A stretch of 38,345 bases of DNA from Staphylococcus pseudintermedius (GCF_001792775.2 NZ_MLGE02000020.1:1-38345), one strand, 5' to 3'; counted from the first letter of the stretch, positions 1-9,179 are shown. Program-made: numbers and translations. The notes: generated from the letters alone by a model not told the origin.

Positions 1-23
1 CCAGGATCAAACTCTCCATAAAA
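1..23 (-). rRNA. 16S rRNA gene, 5' end only
   Basis: Read on the minus strand, the first bases end in GGAGAGTTTGATCCTGG, the universal start of bacterial 16S rRNA (the 27F primer site). Only about the first 20 nucleotides of the gene are present; the rest lies before the window. The mature 5' end is placed by similarity to staphylococcal 16S and may be off by a few bases. The upstream leader and tandem promoters lie at 24-412. Confidence 0.93.
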
Positions 24-291
24 GAAGTAAGCTTGATATAGCTCGTTGATTGTTTAAGTCAATCACTCTCGAAAGTACTTTTGAAGTACTCAAATTATTG
101 GAATTAACGTTGACTTATTGTCATTCAGTTTTCAATGTTCACTACGTTTGTTAATCAAGTTTACTATATCTTCACTTAATTAACAAGACCTTTATTATTC
201 TAAACTCAATTCTCAACATTTGCAATAGTAAATTTTACACCATTGAAATATTTTTGAATTAAATTTGTTTGCCGTTTTTAACGACTTTTAC

Positions 292-320
292 ATCTTATCA
301 CCACTGTGATAAGTTGTCAA
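292..320 (-). promoter_or_regulatory. rRNA operon promoter, proximal
   Basis: On the minus strand a -35 box TTGACA (320-315) and a -10 box TAAGAT (297-292) are separated by exactly 17 bases. It points at the 16S gene about 270 bases downstream and is the nearer of two tandem promoters, as is usual for Firmicute rrn operons. The leader from 24 to 291 is AT-rich and holds a small inverted repeat near 75-95 but no gene. Confidence 0.72.
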
Positions 321-383
321 TAAGAAATTTAAACTTTTTATTTCTTATTTTAAATGAGTGCTTTATTTCGCTCACAAGAATAT

Positions 384-412
384 ATTGTATACAGGTCGAC
401 CTGAAAATGCAA
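384..412 (-). promoter_or_regulatory. rRNA operon promoter, distal
   Basis: On the minus strand a -35-like TTGCAT (412-407) and a -10 box TACAAT (389-384) have 17 bases between them. The site lies about 95 bases upstream of the proximal promoter and faces the same way, matching the P1/P2 arrangement of bacterial rRNA operons. The -35 box has two mismatches to TTGACA. Confidence 0.65.
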
Positions 413-505
413 GTCTTTTTTTAAACTTTTTACAGGAATTTAATTCAAGCTTGGACACCCTATTCATCTATCCACTTTTTAACTCATGTCCCCCCTAAAA
501 TGATA

Positions 506-541
506 CCGAGTAAAAAGGCATAAAATCTCCTTCCTACTCGG
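506..541 (-). terminator. Possible mrp terminator hairpin
   Basis: Arms CCGAGTA and TACTCGG (506-512 and 535-541) form an inverted repeat just downstream of the mrp stop codon. On the minus strand it is followed by a short T-rich stretch but no clean T run, so termination is only probable. It separates mrp from the rRNA promoters. Confidence 0.4.
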
Positions 542-550
542 CAATAATCT

Positions 551-1615
551 TTATTGATTTGTTTTAGCAATGATTTTCTGAGCGATCTCTTTATAAATCT
601 GTCCTAAACGATCTTCTGGTTGGTATATTGAAGGTGAAAAGTCGACAGGTTTCCATGACGGTTGCTCTAATGGCAATTGACCAAGTAAGTCACTTTGTAA
701 TTCATCAGCAAGCTTTTGACCACCGCCTTTACCGAAAATGTATTCTTTATTCCCTGTTTCTTTACTTTCAAAATAAGACATGTTCTCGATGACACCTAAA
801 ATGGAATGATCCGTATGTTTCGCCATTGCACCTGCACGCGCTGCTACAAATGCCGCTGTTGGATGTGGTGTTGTCACGATAATTTCTTTACTTGATGGCA
901 ACATCGTATGTACATCAAGTGCCACATCTCCTGTGCCTGGCGGTAAATCTAATAGTAAGTAATCTAAGTCTCCCCATTTCACTTCAGTAAAAAAGTTCGT
1001 CAACATTTTACCTAACATCGGACCACGCCAAATCACAGGGGCATTCTCTTCAACAAAGAATGCCATTGAAATCACTTTAACACCGTGACGTTCAACAGGG
1101 ATGACTGTTTTACCTTCGATACCTGGCTTTTCATCAATCCCCATCATGTCCGGTACACTGAACCCGTAAATATCCGCATCAATTAAACCGACGCGTTTTC
1201 CTTCTCGTGCTAATGAGACTGCTAAATTGACTGCGACTGTTGATTTCCCAACGCCACCTTTACCTGAAGCAATGGCAATAAATTCTAAGTTATTCCCTTT
1301 CGCTAGCGCACCTTCAATTGTTTGTTCTTCTTGTTGTTGCGCCCCTGCATATTGTTTTACCTTTTCTTCAGGAAGGGTTTCAAAACGAATGCCTACTGTT
1401 TTCGCACCATTTTCTTTTAGTTTTTCCACAATCGCCATTTGTAATTCAAGTTGTGGCTGTCCTCCCAATTGAGCCATTGCAACTTTGACGCTAACATGTG
1501 CTTTTTCTTCTTTGATGGTCACCTCTACAACCCCTTCAGTTTCTTTAAGAGGTACATTAATTATTGGATCGTTAATTTCTCCAATAAGTTGTTTCACCTG
1601 TTCGACTGTTAACAC
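551..1615 (-). CDS. mrp: Mrp/ApbC/SalA-family P-loop ATPase
   Basis: The product is a cytoplasmic MinD-type ATPase of about 354 residues. The N-terminal 85 residues resemble the MIP18/DUF59 domain. A deviant Walker A, GKGGVGKST, follows near residue 118, with a Walker B-like LLLDLPPGTGD further on. Relatives either carry Fe-S clusters (ApbC/Mrp) or act as the regulator SalA in Bacillus. No cysteine is visible anywhere in this protein, and the CxxC of Fe-S-carrying Mrp proteins is absent after ENMSYF, so canonical cluster binding looks unlikely. I chose a GTG start at 1615 because AAAGGAG sits 9 bases before it. The ATG at 1624 directly abuts that ribosome binding site. Confidence 0.88.
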   Translation of the reverse strand: MLTVEQVKQLIGEINDPIINVPLKETEGVVEVTIKEEKAHVSVKVAMAQLGGQPQLELQMAIVEKLKENGAKTVGIRFETLPEEKVKQYAGAQQQEEQTIEGALAKGNNLEFIAIASGKGGVGKSTVAVNLAVSLAREGKRVGLIDADIYGFSVPDMMGIDEKPGIEGKTVIPVERHGVKVISMAFFVEENAPVIWRGPMLGKMLTNFFTEVKWGDLDYLLLDLPPGTGDVALDVHTMLPSSKEIIVTTPHPTAAFVAARAGAMAKHTDHSILGVIENMSYFESKETGNKEYIFGKGGGQKLADELQSDLLGQLPLEQPSWKPVDFSPSIYQPEDRLGQIYKEIAQKIIAKTNQ

Positions 1616-1876
1616 TTCCGACATCTCCTTTTGTATACGCTTTATTCCTCATTTTAACAAACTTTTACACTGTTGCATAAGGTAAAAACTCCACCTATCC
1701 ATAAAAATTGCGTCTCTCACTCATCAGTTCAAGCTTTTTACAAATACAAGTGTTTAGTCATACTCATTGTCTTTATTTTAGTTCGCTTTCTCATCATAAT
1801 TTTTGCTTCATTTTGAATATGAAATCTAATATGTTCAATGTTTATTAATTCACTCAGCCTCCATGTATACATAAAA

Positions 1877-1909
1877 AAACATCAAACAACGTCATGCTGT
1901 TTGATGTTT
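1877..1909 (-). terminator. Rho-independent terminator after the SdrM-like gene
   Basis: Perfect 12-base arms (1877-1888 and 1898-1909) with a 9-base loop are followed by a T run on the minus strand. It lies 25 bases beyond the stop of the SdrM-like pump gene and ends that transcription unit. The remaining sequence between here and mrp (1616-1876) shows no gene. Confidence 0.85.
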
Positions 1910-1933
1910 CATCTTTCATCTTTTATCATCACA

Positions 1934-3382
1934 TTATCGTACGACGTGGCGTTGATTACCACGTTCTTTTTTCCCTCTATCGTGAATAAAGAAACTGAGA
2001 ATAAACCCGATTAATAAGAAGCCTGAAGTAACGTAAAATGCTAGATCGACACCGTGTGCCATTGCTTCACGTTGAATCATTGTTTTTGATACAGACGCAT
2101 CTGGTTGATAAAGTCCTGCTCCTAAGCTCATTAATGTAACCATCAGCGCCGTGCCCATAGATCCTGAAATTGTTCGTAACGTATTCATGATTGCTGTACC
2201 ATGTGACACCATATCATTTGGTAATGAGTTAATTCCAGCTGTGTTGAGCGGCATCATCAATAACGACACTGAGAATAAACGAATCGTAAAGATGATAATC
2301 ACATACGTATAAGATGTATGTGCTGTCAATTGAGCCATCATCAATGTCGTAATCAAGAGTAATGCAAATCCTGGAATGACAAGTACTCTCGCACCTACTT
2401 TATCATATAAACGACCGTTCACGACCGACATGACACCGTTAATGACCGCACCAGGTAATACAACAAGTCCTGATAGTAACGCTGATAGACCGAGTGAATT
2501 TTGAATATAAATTGGAATTAACAACGCTGGACCAACCATTGACGTAAAGACAATCATAGATGAAATGGACGTTAATGTGAATGTTCTTGTACGAAAAGCA
2601 GATAATCTGAGTATGGGGTTGTCAATACGTATTTGACGGATAATAAATAAAGCCACAATAGCAATACCAACAATCAAACTGATCAATACGATTAAATCAT
2701 CGAACCCACGCGCACCTGCAATACTAAAGCCGTACAACATAATACCAAAACCGAGTGTCGAGAGGACAACAGATGCTTTATCTAGAACAACTTCTTTTGT
2801 ATCACTAAAGTTACGCATATAACGCCAACCGAAAATCAAGCCGATAATTGAAACAACTACCACAACGAATAACGGTGAACGCCATGAATAATTGTCAACG
2901 AGTACCCCCGACAATGTAGGTCCAATGGCTGGAGCGAACTGAATGACAAGCCCTGATAATCCCATTGCAAATCCCCGTTGATTTTTGGGAAATAACGTAA
3001 ATAGCGTAAACTGACTGAGCGGCATAATCACACCTGCCCCCAACGCTTGAATGACACGTGCAGTCATCAATATTGAGAATGACGGCGCTAACGCAGCAGT
3101 GATAGAACCGACAACAAAAGTCCCCATCGCTGTTAAATACAACGTTCTTGTAGGTACTCTATCCATTAAATATGCCGTTAATGGAATCATAATACCATTC
3201 ACTAGCATAAATCCTGTAACTAACCATTGAGAAGTACTTTCATGAATGTCCAGACCTCTCATAATACTAGGAAGTGCAGTATTCAATAATGTTTGGTTTA
3301 AAATTGCAATAAAGGCACTGATCAAAATAACAGCAACGATGATATTTCTTTGTGTGTTATCTACATGAACACCTCTGTGCAT
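1934..3382 (-). CDS. sdrM: DHA2-family MFS multidrug efflux pump, SdrM-like
   Basis: The product is a 482-residue integral membrane drug:proton antiporter of the 14-helix DHA2 (EmrB/QacA-like) family. Hydrophobic segments run along the whole length. The MFS motif after helix 2 reads LMDRVPTR, and the motif C-like GPTLSGVLVD is present near residue 155. The start at 3382 is supported by AGGAGG seven bases upstream. The next gene is SepA-like, the same pairing as sdrM-sepA in S. aureus, where SdrM gives low-level resistance to fluoroquinolones and dyes. The name rests on this context plus family; the substrates here are inferred. Confidence 0.8.
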   Translation of the reverse strand: MHRGVHVDNTQRNIIVAVILISAFIAILNQTLLNTALPSIMRGLDIHESTSQWLVTGFMLVNGIMIPLTAYLMDRVPTRTLYLTAMGTFVVGSITAALAPSFSILMTARVIQALGAGVIMPLSQFTLFTLFPKNQRGFAMGLSGLVIQFAPAIGPTLSGVLVDNYSWRSPLFVVVVVSIIGLIFGWRYMRNFSDTKEVVLDKASVVLSTLGFGIMLYGFSIAGARGFDDLIVLISLIVGIAIVALFIIRQIRIDNPILRLSAFRTRTFTLTSISSMIVFTSMVGPALLIPIYIQNSLGLSALLSGLVVLPGAVINGVMSVVNGRLYDKVGARVLVIPGFALLLITTLMMAQLTAHTSYTYVIIIFTIRLFSVSLLMMPLNTAGINSLPNDMVSHGTAIMNTLRTISGSMGTALMVTLMSLGAGLYQPDASVSKTMIQREAMAHGVDLAFYVTSGFLLIGFILSFFIHDRGKKERGNQRHVVR

Positions 3383-3487
3383 ACACTTTCCTCCTCTTAC
3401 ATTTCTATACCAATGGTTTATTTTACGACCAAAAAGTTAGCTTGGCAAAGTTTTTGATTTCTCTTTAAAGGCGCGACATGACAACTC

Positions 3488-3949
3488 TTATTTTCGATTT
3501 AAATTCTCAGCATCTGGATAAAATACTTCTTTACAAATGTAGAGAAACGCAATGATTAACATTAACACCCAATAGTCGATTTGAATATATTGATAATGAA
3601 TATGAATCACAAAATAAAACATTGTAATCATCATCGCATACGAAATCAAATGAAATGTGAAACCCTCGAGGTAAGGGTTCGGATATAATTTCTTTTGGAG
3701 CCAGTCCATCAAATACTCGACACCAAAAATCACAAAGTAACCGAGGATAATATAGCTGCCGTAATAAATTAAATTGTCATAAAATCCTTCATTATAAGTA
3801 AACATGCCAAGGCGAAAGTAGATCAGTAAGCGACTTAAGCCGAATAAGCCAAAACCGAGTAACGTTAAAAAGATAGCCCCAGAAATGACAAAAATGGAGA
3901 GGATGATTAACAAAGTGACAAAGTTAAACAAATTAAACTTACCTTTCAC
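3488..3949 (-). CDS. sepA: SepA-like multidrug efflux-associated membrane protein
   Basis: This small hydrophobic protein of about 153 residues has four predicted membrane segments. It closely matches remembered S. aureus SepA, including [35 protein letters not shown] and FYPDAENLN near the C-terminus. SepA was described as raising resistance to antiseptics and acriflavine; whether it pumps on its own is not clear. GGGAGG lies 8 bases before the GTG at 3949. A TTG one codon earlier (3952) is the alternative start. It sits between two MFS pump genes on the same strand. Confidence 0.85.
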   Translation of the reverse strand: MKGKFNLFNFVTLLIILSIFVISGAIFLTLLGFGLFGLSRLLIYFRLGMFTYNEGFYDNLIYYGSYIILGYFVIFGVEYLMDWLQKKLYPNPYLEGFTFHLISYAMMITMFYFVIHIHYQYIQIDYWVLMLIIAFLYICKEVFYPDAENLNRK

Positions 3950-3974
3950 CAATCAAACCTCCCCATATCTTTAA

Positions 3975-5318
3975 TTATTTATCAGAAACTGTACTTAAAC
4001 TTTTATCTTTACGTGTAAACCAAACTACCCACAAACCTACTAATACTATGATACAAAATACCATAACATTTTGGATGCTCGTTTTAAAGATAACCACATC
4101 CATCGCATAAATGTATCCAATAATTGCTGATCCAATCGAATTCCCCATATTACGAGTCAGTGTAAAGAGTGACATCATCTTTTTCATACTTTCTGGAGAT
4201 GTTTCTTCTTGTACCATCACACTATCTTTCGTATAAGCCGTCCCAAAGCTCATACCCAAAAAGAACAATGTCACAGCAACAACGATAGGATGAAATGCAC
4301 CAATCAATACACTGATACTTCCTACAATTAAAATACCTATTGCGAGCAAATATAAACCTCGAACAGTACGGTTCGCTTCAATTTTTTCTAAAGTGAAGTT
4401 AATCAACAACCAGCCGATTGACAGAGGGAAAATGATAAGTCCACTTTGCAACGGGGTTAAACCTAAATGATCTTGTAAATAAGATGGAATAAAGACATTA
4501 AAGCCAATTAACGTTACTGCAATGAAAAAATCAGTAAAAAATGCTAAGCGTACTTTAGAGCCAAATTCTTTCGTTGGAATAAAGGACAATGACACTTTTT
4601 TTGAACGCTTGATTGTGACGCCAAAAAAGATGATAAATAAAACTAAGCAAACGACATTCATCCAAATATGACCTGTGATGAGCACACTCGCCATGAGTAA
4701 TGCTAGTAACACATAAAATAAGCCCATGCCGACAAAATCAACTTTATGTTTAGACGTTGATTCACTTTCAAAATGATATGAAGTTAACACAAGCACCATC
4801 ACGACGACAGCAATAGGAATATTGATGTAAAATAGCCAATGCCATGAAGAAACTTCTAAAATAAAGCCACCGAGAAATGGTCCGAGAATACTCGAGATGC
4901 CCCAGACACTGCCGACAATCCCCATCACTTTATAACGAAATGGAATCTCAAATGCGAGTTTCGGGACGATTTGTACTAATGACATGTTTACCCCAGCGCC
5001 GACACCTTGAAGTAAGCGGGCAAACACGAGCATTTCAAAATGGGAACTCATCCCTGATAAAAAACTACCGACTAAAAATAAAATTAGTCCTAACATCGTC
5101 ACATAGATGATTTTAATCCGTGACATTAATTCACTTAAAATAGGAATAGATAACACAATTCCTACAAAATACACTGTAAACACGAGTGAAATGGGCTGTG
5201 TTGCATGTAGATCAGCACGCATCGTCGGTAACGCTAACGACACAATCGACGTTTCGATAGCTGCCATAAACATGGTTAAGACTAGTGAGCAAATAATACT
5301 AACTCGCTTTAAATTCAT
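3975..5318 (-). CDS. MFS transporter (DHA family), probable drug efflux
   Basis: The product is a 447-residue polytopic membrane protein. The N-terminal half has MFS features: FARLLQGVGAGVNMSLVQ (motif B-like, residues about 98-115) and GPFLGGFILE (motif C) near residue 147. Strongly hydrophobic helices continue to the end. It lies only 25 bases upstream of sepA and may be co-transcribed with it. The start at 5318 has AAAGGTAG upstream. In S. aureus a similar MFS gene occupies this place beside sepA and sdrM. The substrate is unknown. Confidence 0.8.
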   Translation of the reverse strand: MNLKRVSIICSLVLTMFMAAIETSIVSLALPTMRADLHATQPISLVFTVYFVGIVLSIPILSELMSRIKIIYVTMLGLILFLVGSFLSGMSSHFEMLVFARLLQGVGAGVNMSLVQIVPKLAFEIPFRYKVMGIVGSVWGISSILGPFLGGFILEVSSWHWLFYINIPIAVVVMVLVLTSYHFESESTSKHKVDFVGMGLFYVLLALLMASVLITGHIWMNVVCLVLFIIFFGVTIKRSKKVSLSFIPTKEFGSKVRLAFFTDFFIAVTLIGFNVFIPSYLQDHLGLTPLQSGLIIFPLSIGWLLINFTLEKIEANRTVRGLYLLAIGILIVGSISVLIGAFHPIVVAVTLFFLGMSFGTAYTKDSVMVQEETSPESMKKMMSLFTLTRNMGNSIGSAIIGYIYAMDVVIFKTSIQNVMVFCIIVLVGLWVVWFTRKDKSLSTVSDK

Positions 5319-5795
5319 ACTTTTCTACCTTTCCATAAAATATTTATTATTGCAGACATAAGGTTTGTGAAGTAAACCTATCTTAACATCGCAATTTAAT
5401 CACCTTTGCCCTATTAAAAAGTTCAACTCAGCTGAAAATGAAAAAATGCTTTCAAACGCTCTCATCTTTCAATAAAGAGACCGTTCACATCAATCTGAAG
5501 CGTAAGACTCACACATTCGTCCATCACAGCACATTGGACGAATATTTAACACCTTGCTTTTATGTAAAGTTTAAAACCGTTCATTTTCATTATCTCTACT
5601 TATTGTGAATTTGATAAGCGATAAAATCAAACTTTATGTATTAAAGAAAGCAATAGAATCCATTTTTGTATCCCATTCACTCTCATTTTCCAACTGTTTT
5701 ATAATCATTAATGAATCATAAGTCTATGAATAAATTAAGGTCAAAATTTTCCGATGTTCCTTTTCTTAAAACATCATTTACTATCTATAAAAGAC
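5319..5795. other. Gene-free interval upstream of the MFS gene
   Basis: No convincing coding sequence is seen in about 480 AT-rich bases. Two structures stand out. One is an 8-base inverted repeat ATTCGTCC/GGACGAAT (5515-5522 and 5536-5543). The other is a cre-like motif at 5451-5464, TGAGAGCGTTTGAA on the minus strand, about 130 bases upstream of the MFS start. Confidence 0.5.
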
Positions 5796-5860
5796 AAGAG
5801 ACTGTTATAGTGTCATCAATCCTCGCTACACGAACGATTGATGTCTCGGAACAGTCTCTT
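5796..5860 (-). terminator. Large nested hairpin, probable terminator
   Basis: Outer arms of 11 bases (5796-5806 and 5850-5860) enclose inner arms ATCAATC/GATTGAT (5815-5821 and 5836-5842). On the minus strand the outer stem is followed by TGTCTTTTA. It sits ten bases downstream of the small membrane protein gene, so it most likely ends the hlyIII-containing transcript. The stem is unusually long for a simple terminator. Confidence 0.6.
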
Positions 5861-5870
5861 TATATGATGA

Positions 5871-6068
5871 TTACATGTTCTTTTTATGTTGCCGGTGTAC
5901 AGAAATCATGATAATGACAATGAGGATACCTAAGCCTAATGATACCCAACCTAGGAGTGGCGATGCTGTTAACGCCCCATCTCCCAACAAGTAATAATAT
6001 GCGAAATACACTTGAAACAGCAATAAAACCATTAGTGCAAACATGAATAGCTTATAATGCGGCTTCAT
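5871..6068 (-). CDS. Small two-helix membrane protein, unknown function
   Basis: The product is about 65 residues, with a hydrophobic segment near residues 5-24, a second near 36-57 and a basic tail (HRQHKKNM). No family is recognised. It begins directly after the hemolysin III gene and is probably translated from the same mRNA. I prefer the ATG at 6068, which has AGGTGG upstream, over the in-frame GTG at 6080, which overlaps the previous stop region. Its place suggests a membrane role, but nothing more can be said. Confidence 0.6.
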   Translation of the reverse strand: MKPHYKLFMFALMVLLLFQVYFAYYYLLGDGALTASPLLGWVSLGLGILIVIIMISVHRQHKKNM

Positions 6069-6080
6069 CCAAACACCCAC

Positions 6081-6761
6081 CTACATAAAATATAAAATAC
6101 CTATGAAATGAAATAATGAAGCAATGAGTATAAATATATGCCAGATCATATGAAAGTATGGTCTGTTTTTTTGTGCGTAAAACCATGCCCCTATCGTATA
6201 AGCCAAACCGCCTAATAAAATAAAAATAAAGAATAGCCATTTGGATTGGCTGATGATGATAGGTAAGTAAATCACACCGACCCATCCCATAATGAGATAA
6301 ATCATCAAGCTCAACTTAGGATTCACTTTCGTTGCAATGGCTTTATATAAAATCCCCCAAATCGTCGTACCCCAAAGGATAATCATAATGGACCAACCAA
6401 GCCAACCACCTACGAGTACAAGTGAGACAGGCGTATATGTACCAGTGATTGCAACATAAATCATACTGTGATCAATGATGCGCATCACATATTTATGAGG
6501 AGACGCTTGTTGCATCGTGTGATAAACCGTTGATGAAATGAACATCAAAAAGATGCTAATGACAAATACAGACACACTGACAGACATCAATACGCCGTGA
6601 TGTGCATAACTGTATACAGCCGCATAAGGTAAGGTCAATAACATGATGAATGCTGCGACACCGTGCGAGACGCTATTACCAACTTCTTCTCCAAAAGACA
6701 AAGGGCTCATTTCTTTAAATGTTTCTAACGTCGTTTTTTTCTTTGTAGCACTTTTGGTCAT
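6081..6761 (-). CDS. Hemolysin III / TrhA family seven-helix membrane protein
   Basis: The product has about 226 residues and seven hydrophobic segments. Conserved motifs of the PAQR/hemolysin III (YplQ, TrhA) family are present: NSVSHG near the start, SSTVYHTM in helix 3, DHSMIYVAITGTYTP, and HMIWHIFILIASLFHF at the end. The conserved His/Asp set is typical of a possible metal site. Bacterial members are linked to membrane lipid homeostasis; the hemolysin name is historical. AGAGGT lies six bases before the ATG at 6761. The upstream pyrophosphorylase gene ends at 6772, so the genes are tightly packed. Confidence 0.88.
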   Translation of the reverse strand: MTKSATKKKTTLETFKEMSPLSFGEEVGNSVSHGVAAFIMLLTLPYAAVYSYAHHGVLMSVSVSVFVISIFLMFISSTVYHTMQQASPHKYVMRIIDHSMIYVAITGTYTPVSLVLVGGWLGWSIMIILWGTTIWGILYKAIATKVNPKLSLMIYLIMGWVGVIYLPIIISQSKWLFFIFILLGGLAYTIGAWFYAQKNRPYFHMIWHIFILIASLFHFIGILYFM

Positions 6762-6771
6762 ATTATTACCT

Positions 6772-7962
6772 CTATTCAATCATGTTCATACGTTTCAAAT
6801 CATTTGTTGCAGTTTCGATACTGTCTTGGCCTTCTTTATTTTTCAACGGACTAAATTCCTCATCTCGAGCAACTTGTAGCGTCACAAATGAAGTAGCGTA
6901 TTGAAAAATATCAAAATAAAACAGTTCAAACTTTAATGTCGGCTTTTTCACAACACCAAAATCTTCATCTAATTGCTCAAGCTCTTTAATAGCAAGATGA
7001 TAAGGAAGTGATTTGTCTACTGCATTTTCAATAAATGTGCGACGAAACGCATGAATACCGATATTGGCATTGTTAAATTGATTCGCTACTTCAGGATCAA
7101 GCTCTGAATATTCTAACACTGTGTCTTTGCCACTTCGAACTGCTAGACGGCCTACCTTCTCGCCTACAAGTGGTGCAATAGATTTAGACGTCACATCTTT
7201 ATGGTGATGTACAGTGAAACCAGCGAATAATGGATCCAACACTTTGACAAGAACATTATCAATATTATTCACGAAAATATACTCATTATGACGTTCAGCC
7301 ATTTGATCAAGGTAACCCGCCTTTTTCAACGATTTGAAAATACCACCATTACCATTCGGTGTTTCCATAATGCTACCGTTTTTATCTAATATCAATTGTC
7401 CTTGTTCATTTAACGCCACGATATTGTCTTGTTTAAAAAAGTAAATATGTTCAGCATTATAATCGAAATGATTATGCTCTTGAAAAAATGCACGTGTAGC
7501 CTCATCATTAATATCACTTGTCATAATGTACCAATCGACAAAATGACCTGTTTTTTCTTTTAATGCCTTTAATTGGCGTGCTTGCAATTCAAACAAGCTC
7601 ACACCTTCAATTTCAAATGAACCTTTAGGCCCTTTATAACCTAAACGTGTTCCTTGACCGCCCGCCATTAACAATACAGCGAATTGACCTTCTTGAATGG
7701 CTTGTAAACCGAGTTGCCGATAAAATTCTATCGTTTCGTCCGTCATATGTGCAGTTGTTTCATAGTTCACTTCTTGGACGTCTGAAACATCATCAATCGT
7801 TTGACGGTTCACATAAACTTGCTGATAGAGTGATTGAATTTCTCCTAAATCTAGTTGAGCAATTTTGTCGTTCAGTCGCTCTTTCTCGTTCGTACTCATA
7901 AGCTTTTCATATTCTGTTAAATGTGATTGATTATATTTTTCAAGTTTATGACTTTCTAACAT
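6772..7962 (-). CDS. UDP-sugar pyrophosphorylase (UDPGP type 1 family)
   Basis: The product is a 396-residue cytoplasmic nucleotidyltransferase that joins UTP and a sugar 1-phosphate, most likely N-acetylglucosamine or glucose 1-phosphate. The nucleotide-binding loop [10 protein letters not shown] lies at residues 99-108 and is followed by [17 protein letters not shown] and [14 protein letters not shown] fit the substrate-binding region of eukaryote-type UAP1. This family is distinct from bifunctional GlmU and from GalU/GtaB. An equivalent gene lies beside the hemolysin III gene in S. aureus. AAAGGAG is 13 bases before the start, a rather long spacing. Confidence 0.85.
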   Translation of the reverse strand: MLESHKLEKYNQSHLTEYEKLMSTNEKERLNDKIAQLDLGEIQSLYQQVYVNRQTIDDVSDVQEVNYETTAHMTDETIEFYRQLGLQAIQEGQFAVLLMAGGQGTRLGYKGPKGSFEIEGVSLFELQARQLKALKEKTGHFVDWYIMTSDINDEATRAFFQEHNHFDYNAEHIYFFKQDNIVALNEQGQLILDKNGSIMETPNGNGGIFKSLKKAGYLDQMAERHNEYIFVNNIDNVLVKVLDPLFAGFTVHHHKDVTSKSIAPLVGEKVGRLAVRSGKDTVLEYSELDPEVANQFNNANIGIHAFRRTFIENAVDKSLPYHLAIKELEQLDEDFGVVKKPTLKFELFYFDIFQYATSFVTLQVARDEEFSPLKNKEGQDSIETATNDLKRMNMIE

Positions 7963-8034
7963 AATAAATTGTACGCTCCTTTAATAAAGCTGTGACTCAA
8001 TTTCATTAACACATCACTTCATATAATTTAATCA

Positions 8035-8541
8035 CTATTGCAAAAAGTAATTTAAAATTTGTTTCATTGTCGACTCAAACAACAAATACAATGTGACAAA
8101 ACTAAAAGTAGTCGCAAGTGATAAATCTATAGTACCACCTGTTTTAAAGTGAATTGGGAAACGTATGCGAATCGGTATCGGAAAAAATAAATGTACGCCT
8201 CTCGGTGTTAACATATCTAATATCACATGTGAAAGCATACCACAAATTATACCAATCATATAGTAAATTGGTGTTTCAATCATATGTAATGCATAGTAAA
8301 CCACGAGCATAAAGAGTAAAGAATGTGTAAAAGTACGATGGCCAAACAGATGTTTGATAATCAGACTGATGATAGGCAGCCGTTGTCCAATCTTACTCCG
8401 CGTATGGCATATGTCAGGAAAAATACTCGCTAAACCAGATACAACAATGCATGTGGCCATTTCAAAAATATCTAATTGGAAATGTATGCCCACTGCAGCT
8501 CCAATAAGAATACCTGCAGCAGAGTGTGTTTTGCCGGTCAT
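8035..8541 (-). CDS. YdjM-like metal-dependent membrane hydrolase family (DUF457)
   Basis: The product is about 168 residues and mostly membrane-embedded. Histidine motifs fit the YdjM/DUF457 family: THSAAGILIGA at the N-terminus, HRTFTHSLLF in the middle, and HVILDMLTPRGVHLFFP near the C-terminal third. The biochemical role of these proteins is poorly known; the hydrolase label comes from the conserved His/Asp residues. The start at 8541 has AAAGGTGG seven bases upstream. The reading frame stays open further upstream, but that part overlaps the intergenic region facing the SunI-like gene. Confidence 0.8.
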   Translation of the reverse strand: MTGKTHSAAGILIGAAVGIHFQLDIFEMATCIVVSGLASIFPDICHTRSKIGQRLPIISLIIKHLFGHRTFTHSLLFMLVVYYALHMIETPIYYMIGIICGMLSHVILDMLTPRGVHLFFPIPIRIRFPIHFKTGGTIDLSLATTFSFVTLYLLFESTMKQILNYFLQ

Positions 8542-8666
8542 GTTAACCACCTTTCTATTGATGTGTGGATTATACCATAAAACGTACAAAAACACGAACA
8601 TATTTTCGTATATCCCATCAATCCTCAAATAGTATGACACATTTAACCTTCTGTAACTCATTTTAT

Positions 8667-8695
8667 TTGAAAAAGCGGTTTCAATCAGTTACAAT
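8667..8695 (+). promoter_or_regulatory. Promoter of the SunI-like gene
   Basis: TTGAAA (8667-8672) and TACAAT (8690-8695) are spaced by exactly 17 bases, which makes a strong vegetative (sigma-A) promoter 36 bases before the start codon at 8731. Confidence 0.75.
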
Positions 8696-8730
8696 GAATC
8701 TACAAATAGAAATAAAGGATGTGTTTTGTA

Positions 8731-8991
8731 ATGGCAATGACAGTAAAGAAAAATGAAGAAGAAATTCATATTCAATGGAGAGTAGCAGATATTCACATTC
8801 CTAATGACGAAATCCTAAATGTGAGTGAAGATCAAGATATTCATGCAGTACCTGAAGTAGATGCAAAAAAAGTTTATCGTATTGGTTCTACATTTGGTAA
8901 AACAAACCGTGTGATTATCGACACAAACAAACAACAATACATTATTTATACGTTTAATGATAAAAAAGTATACAATGAAGTGACGAAGTAA
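8731..8991 (+). CDS. SunI/YnzG-like small PH-type protein
   Basis: The product has 86 residues with no signal peptide or membrane helix. The motifs [17 protein letters not shown] and [12 protein letters not shown] fit the SunI/YnzG family (a bacterial PH-like fold), in which Bacillus SunI gives immunity to sublancin. No bacteriocin gene is visible nearby, so an immunity role is not supported and this may be a housekeeping relative. It is a single-gene unit with its own promoter and terminator. AAAGGA lies about 11 bases before the ATG. Confidence 0.75.
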   Translation: MAMTVKKNEEEIHIQWRVADIHIPNDEILNVSEDQDIHAVPEVDAKKVYRIGSTFGKTNRVIIDTNKQQYIIYTFNDKKVYNEVTK

Positions 8992-9005
8992 TACTTAAAG
9001 TTATG

Positions 9006-9037
9006 AAATGGGATGGCTCACGCTGTCCCATTTTTTT
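9006..9037 (+). terminator. Terminator of the SunI-like gene
   Basis: Arms AAATGGGA and TCCCATTT (9006-9013 and 9026-9033) are followed by a T run to 9037, 15 bases after the stop codon. Confidence 0.88.
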
Positions 9038-9065
9038 ACGTGTTTATATTAATAAGGAATCATAC

Positions 9066-9114
9066 AAAAAGGAAACAAGTTGGGAATTAAAAACCCGTAA
9101 CCTGTTTCCTTTTT
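9066..9114. terminator. Second, symmetrical terminator hairpin
   Basis: Perfect 12-base arms AAAAAGGAAACA/TGTTTCCTTTTT (9066-9077 and 9103-9114) carry A and T runs on both sides, so it could work in either direction. It would stop read-through towards the SunI-like gene from the minus strand. Confidence 0.7.
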
Positions 9115-9179
9115 ATTAGCAACATTTATCAATACCCAATCATTCAATAAAAACGATTGAGTTTGGCACAAAAATTTAA

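Noticed and set aside
5515..5543. Inverted repeat ATTCGTCC/GGACGAAT
   Set aside because: It has no T run and no gene end nearby on either strand, so I cannot assign it as a terminator or operator.
8731..8991. Bacteriocin immunity locus around the SunI-like gene
   Set aside because: No precursor peptide, modification or export genes lie nearby, and the gene is a single unit with its own terminator.
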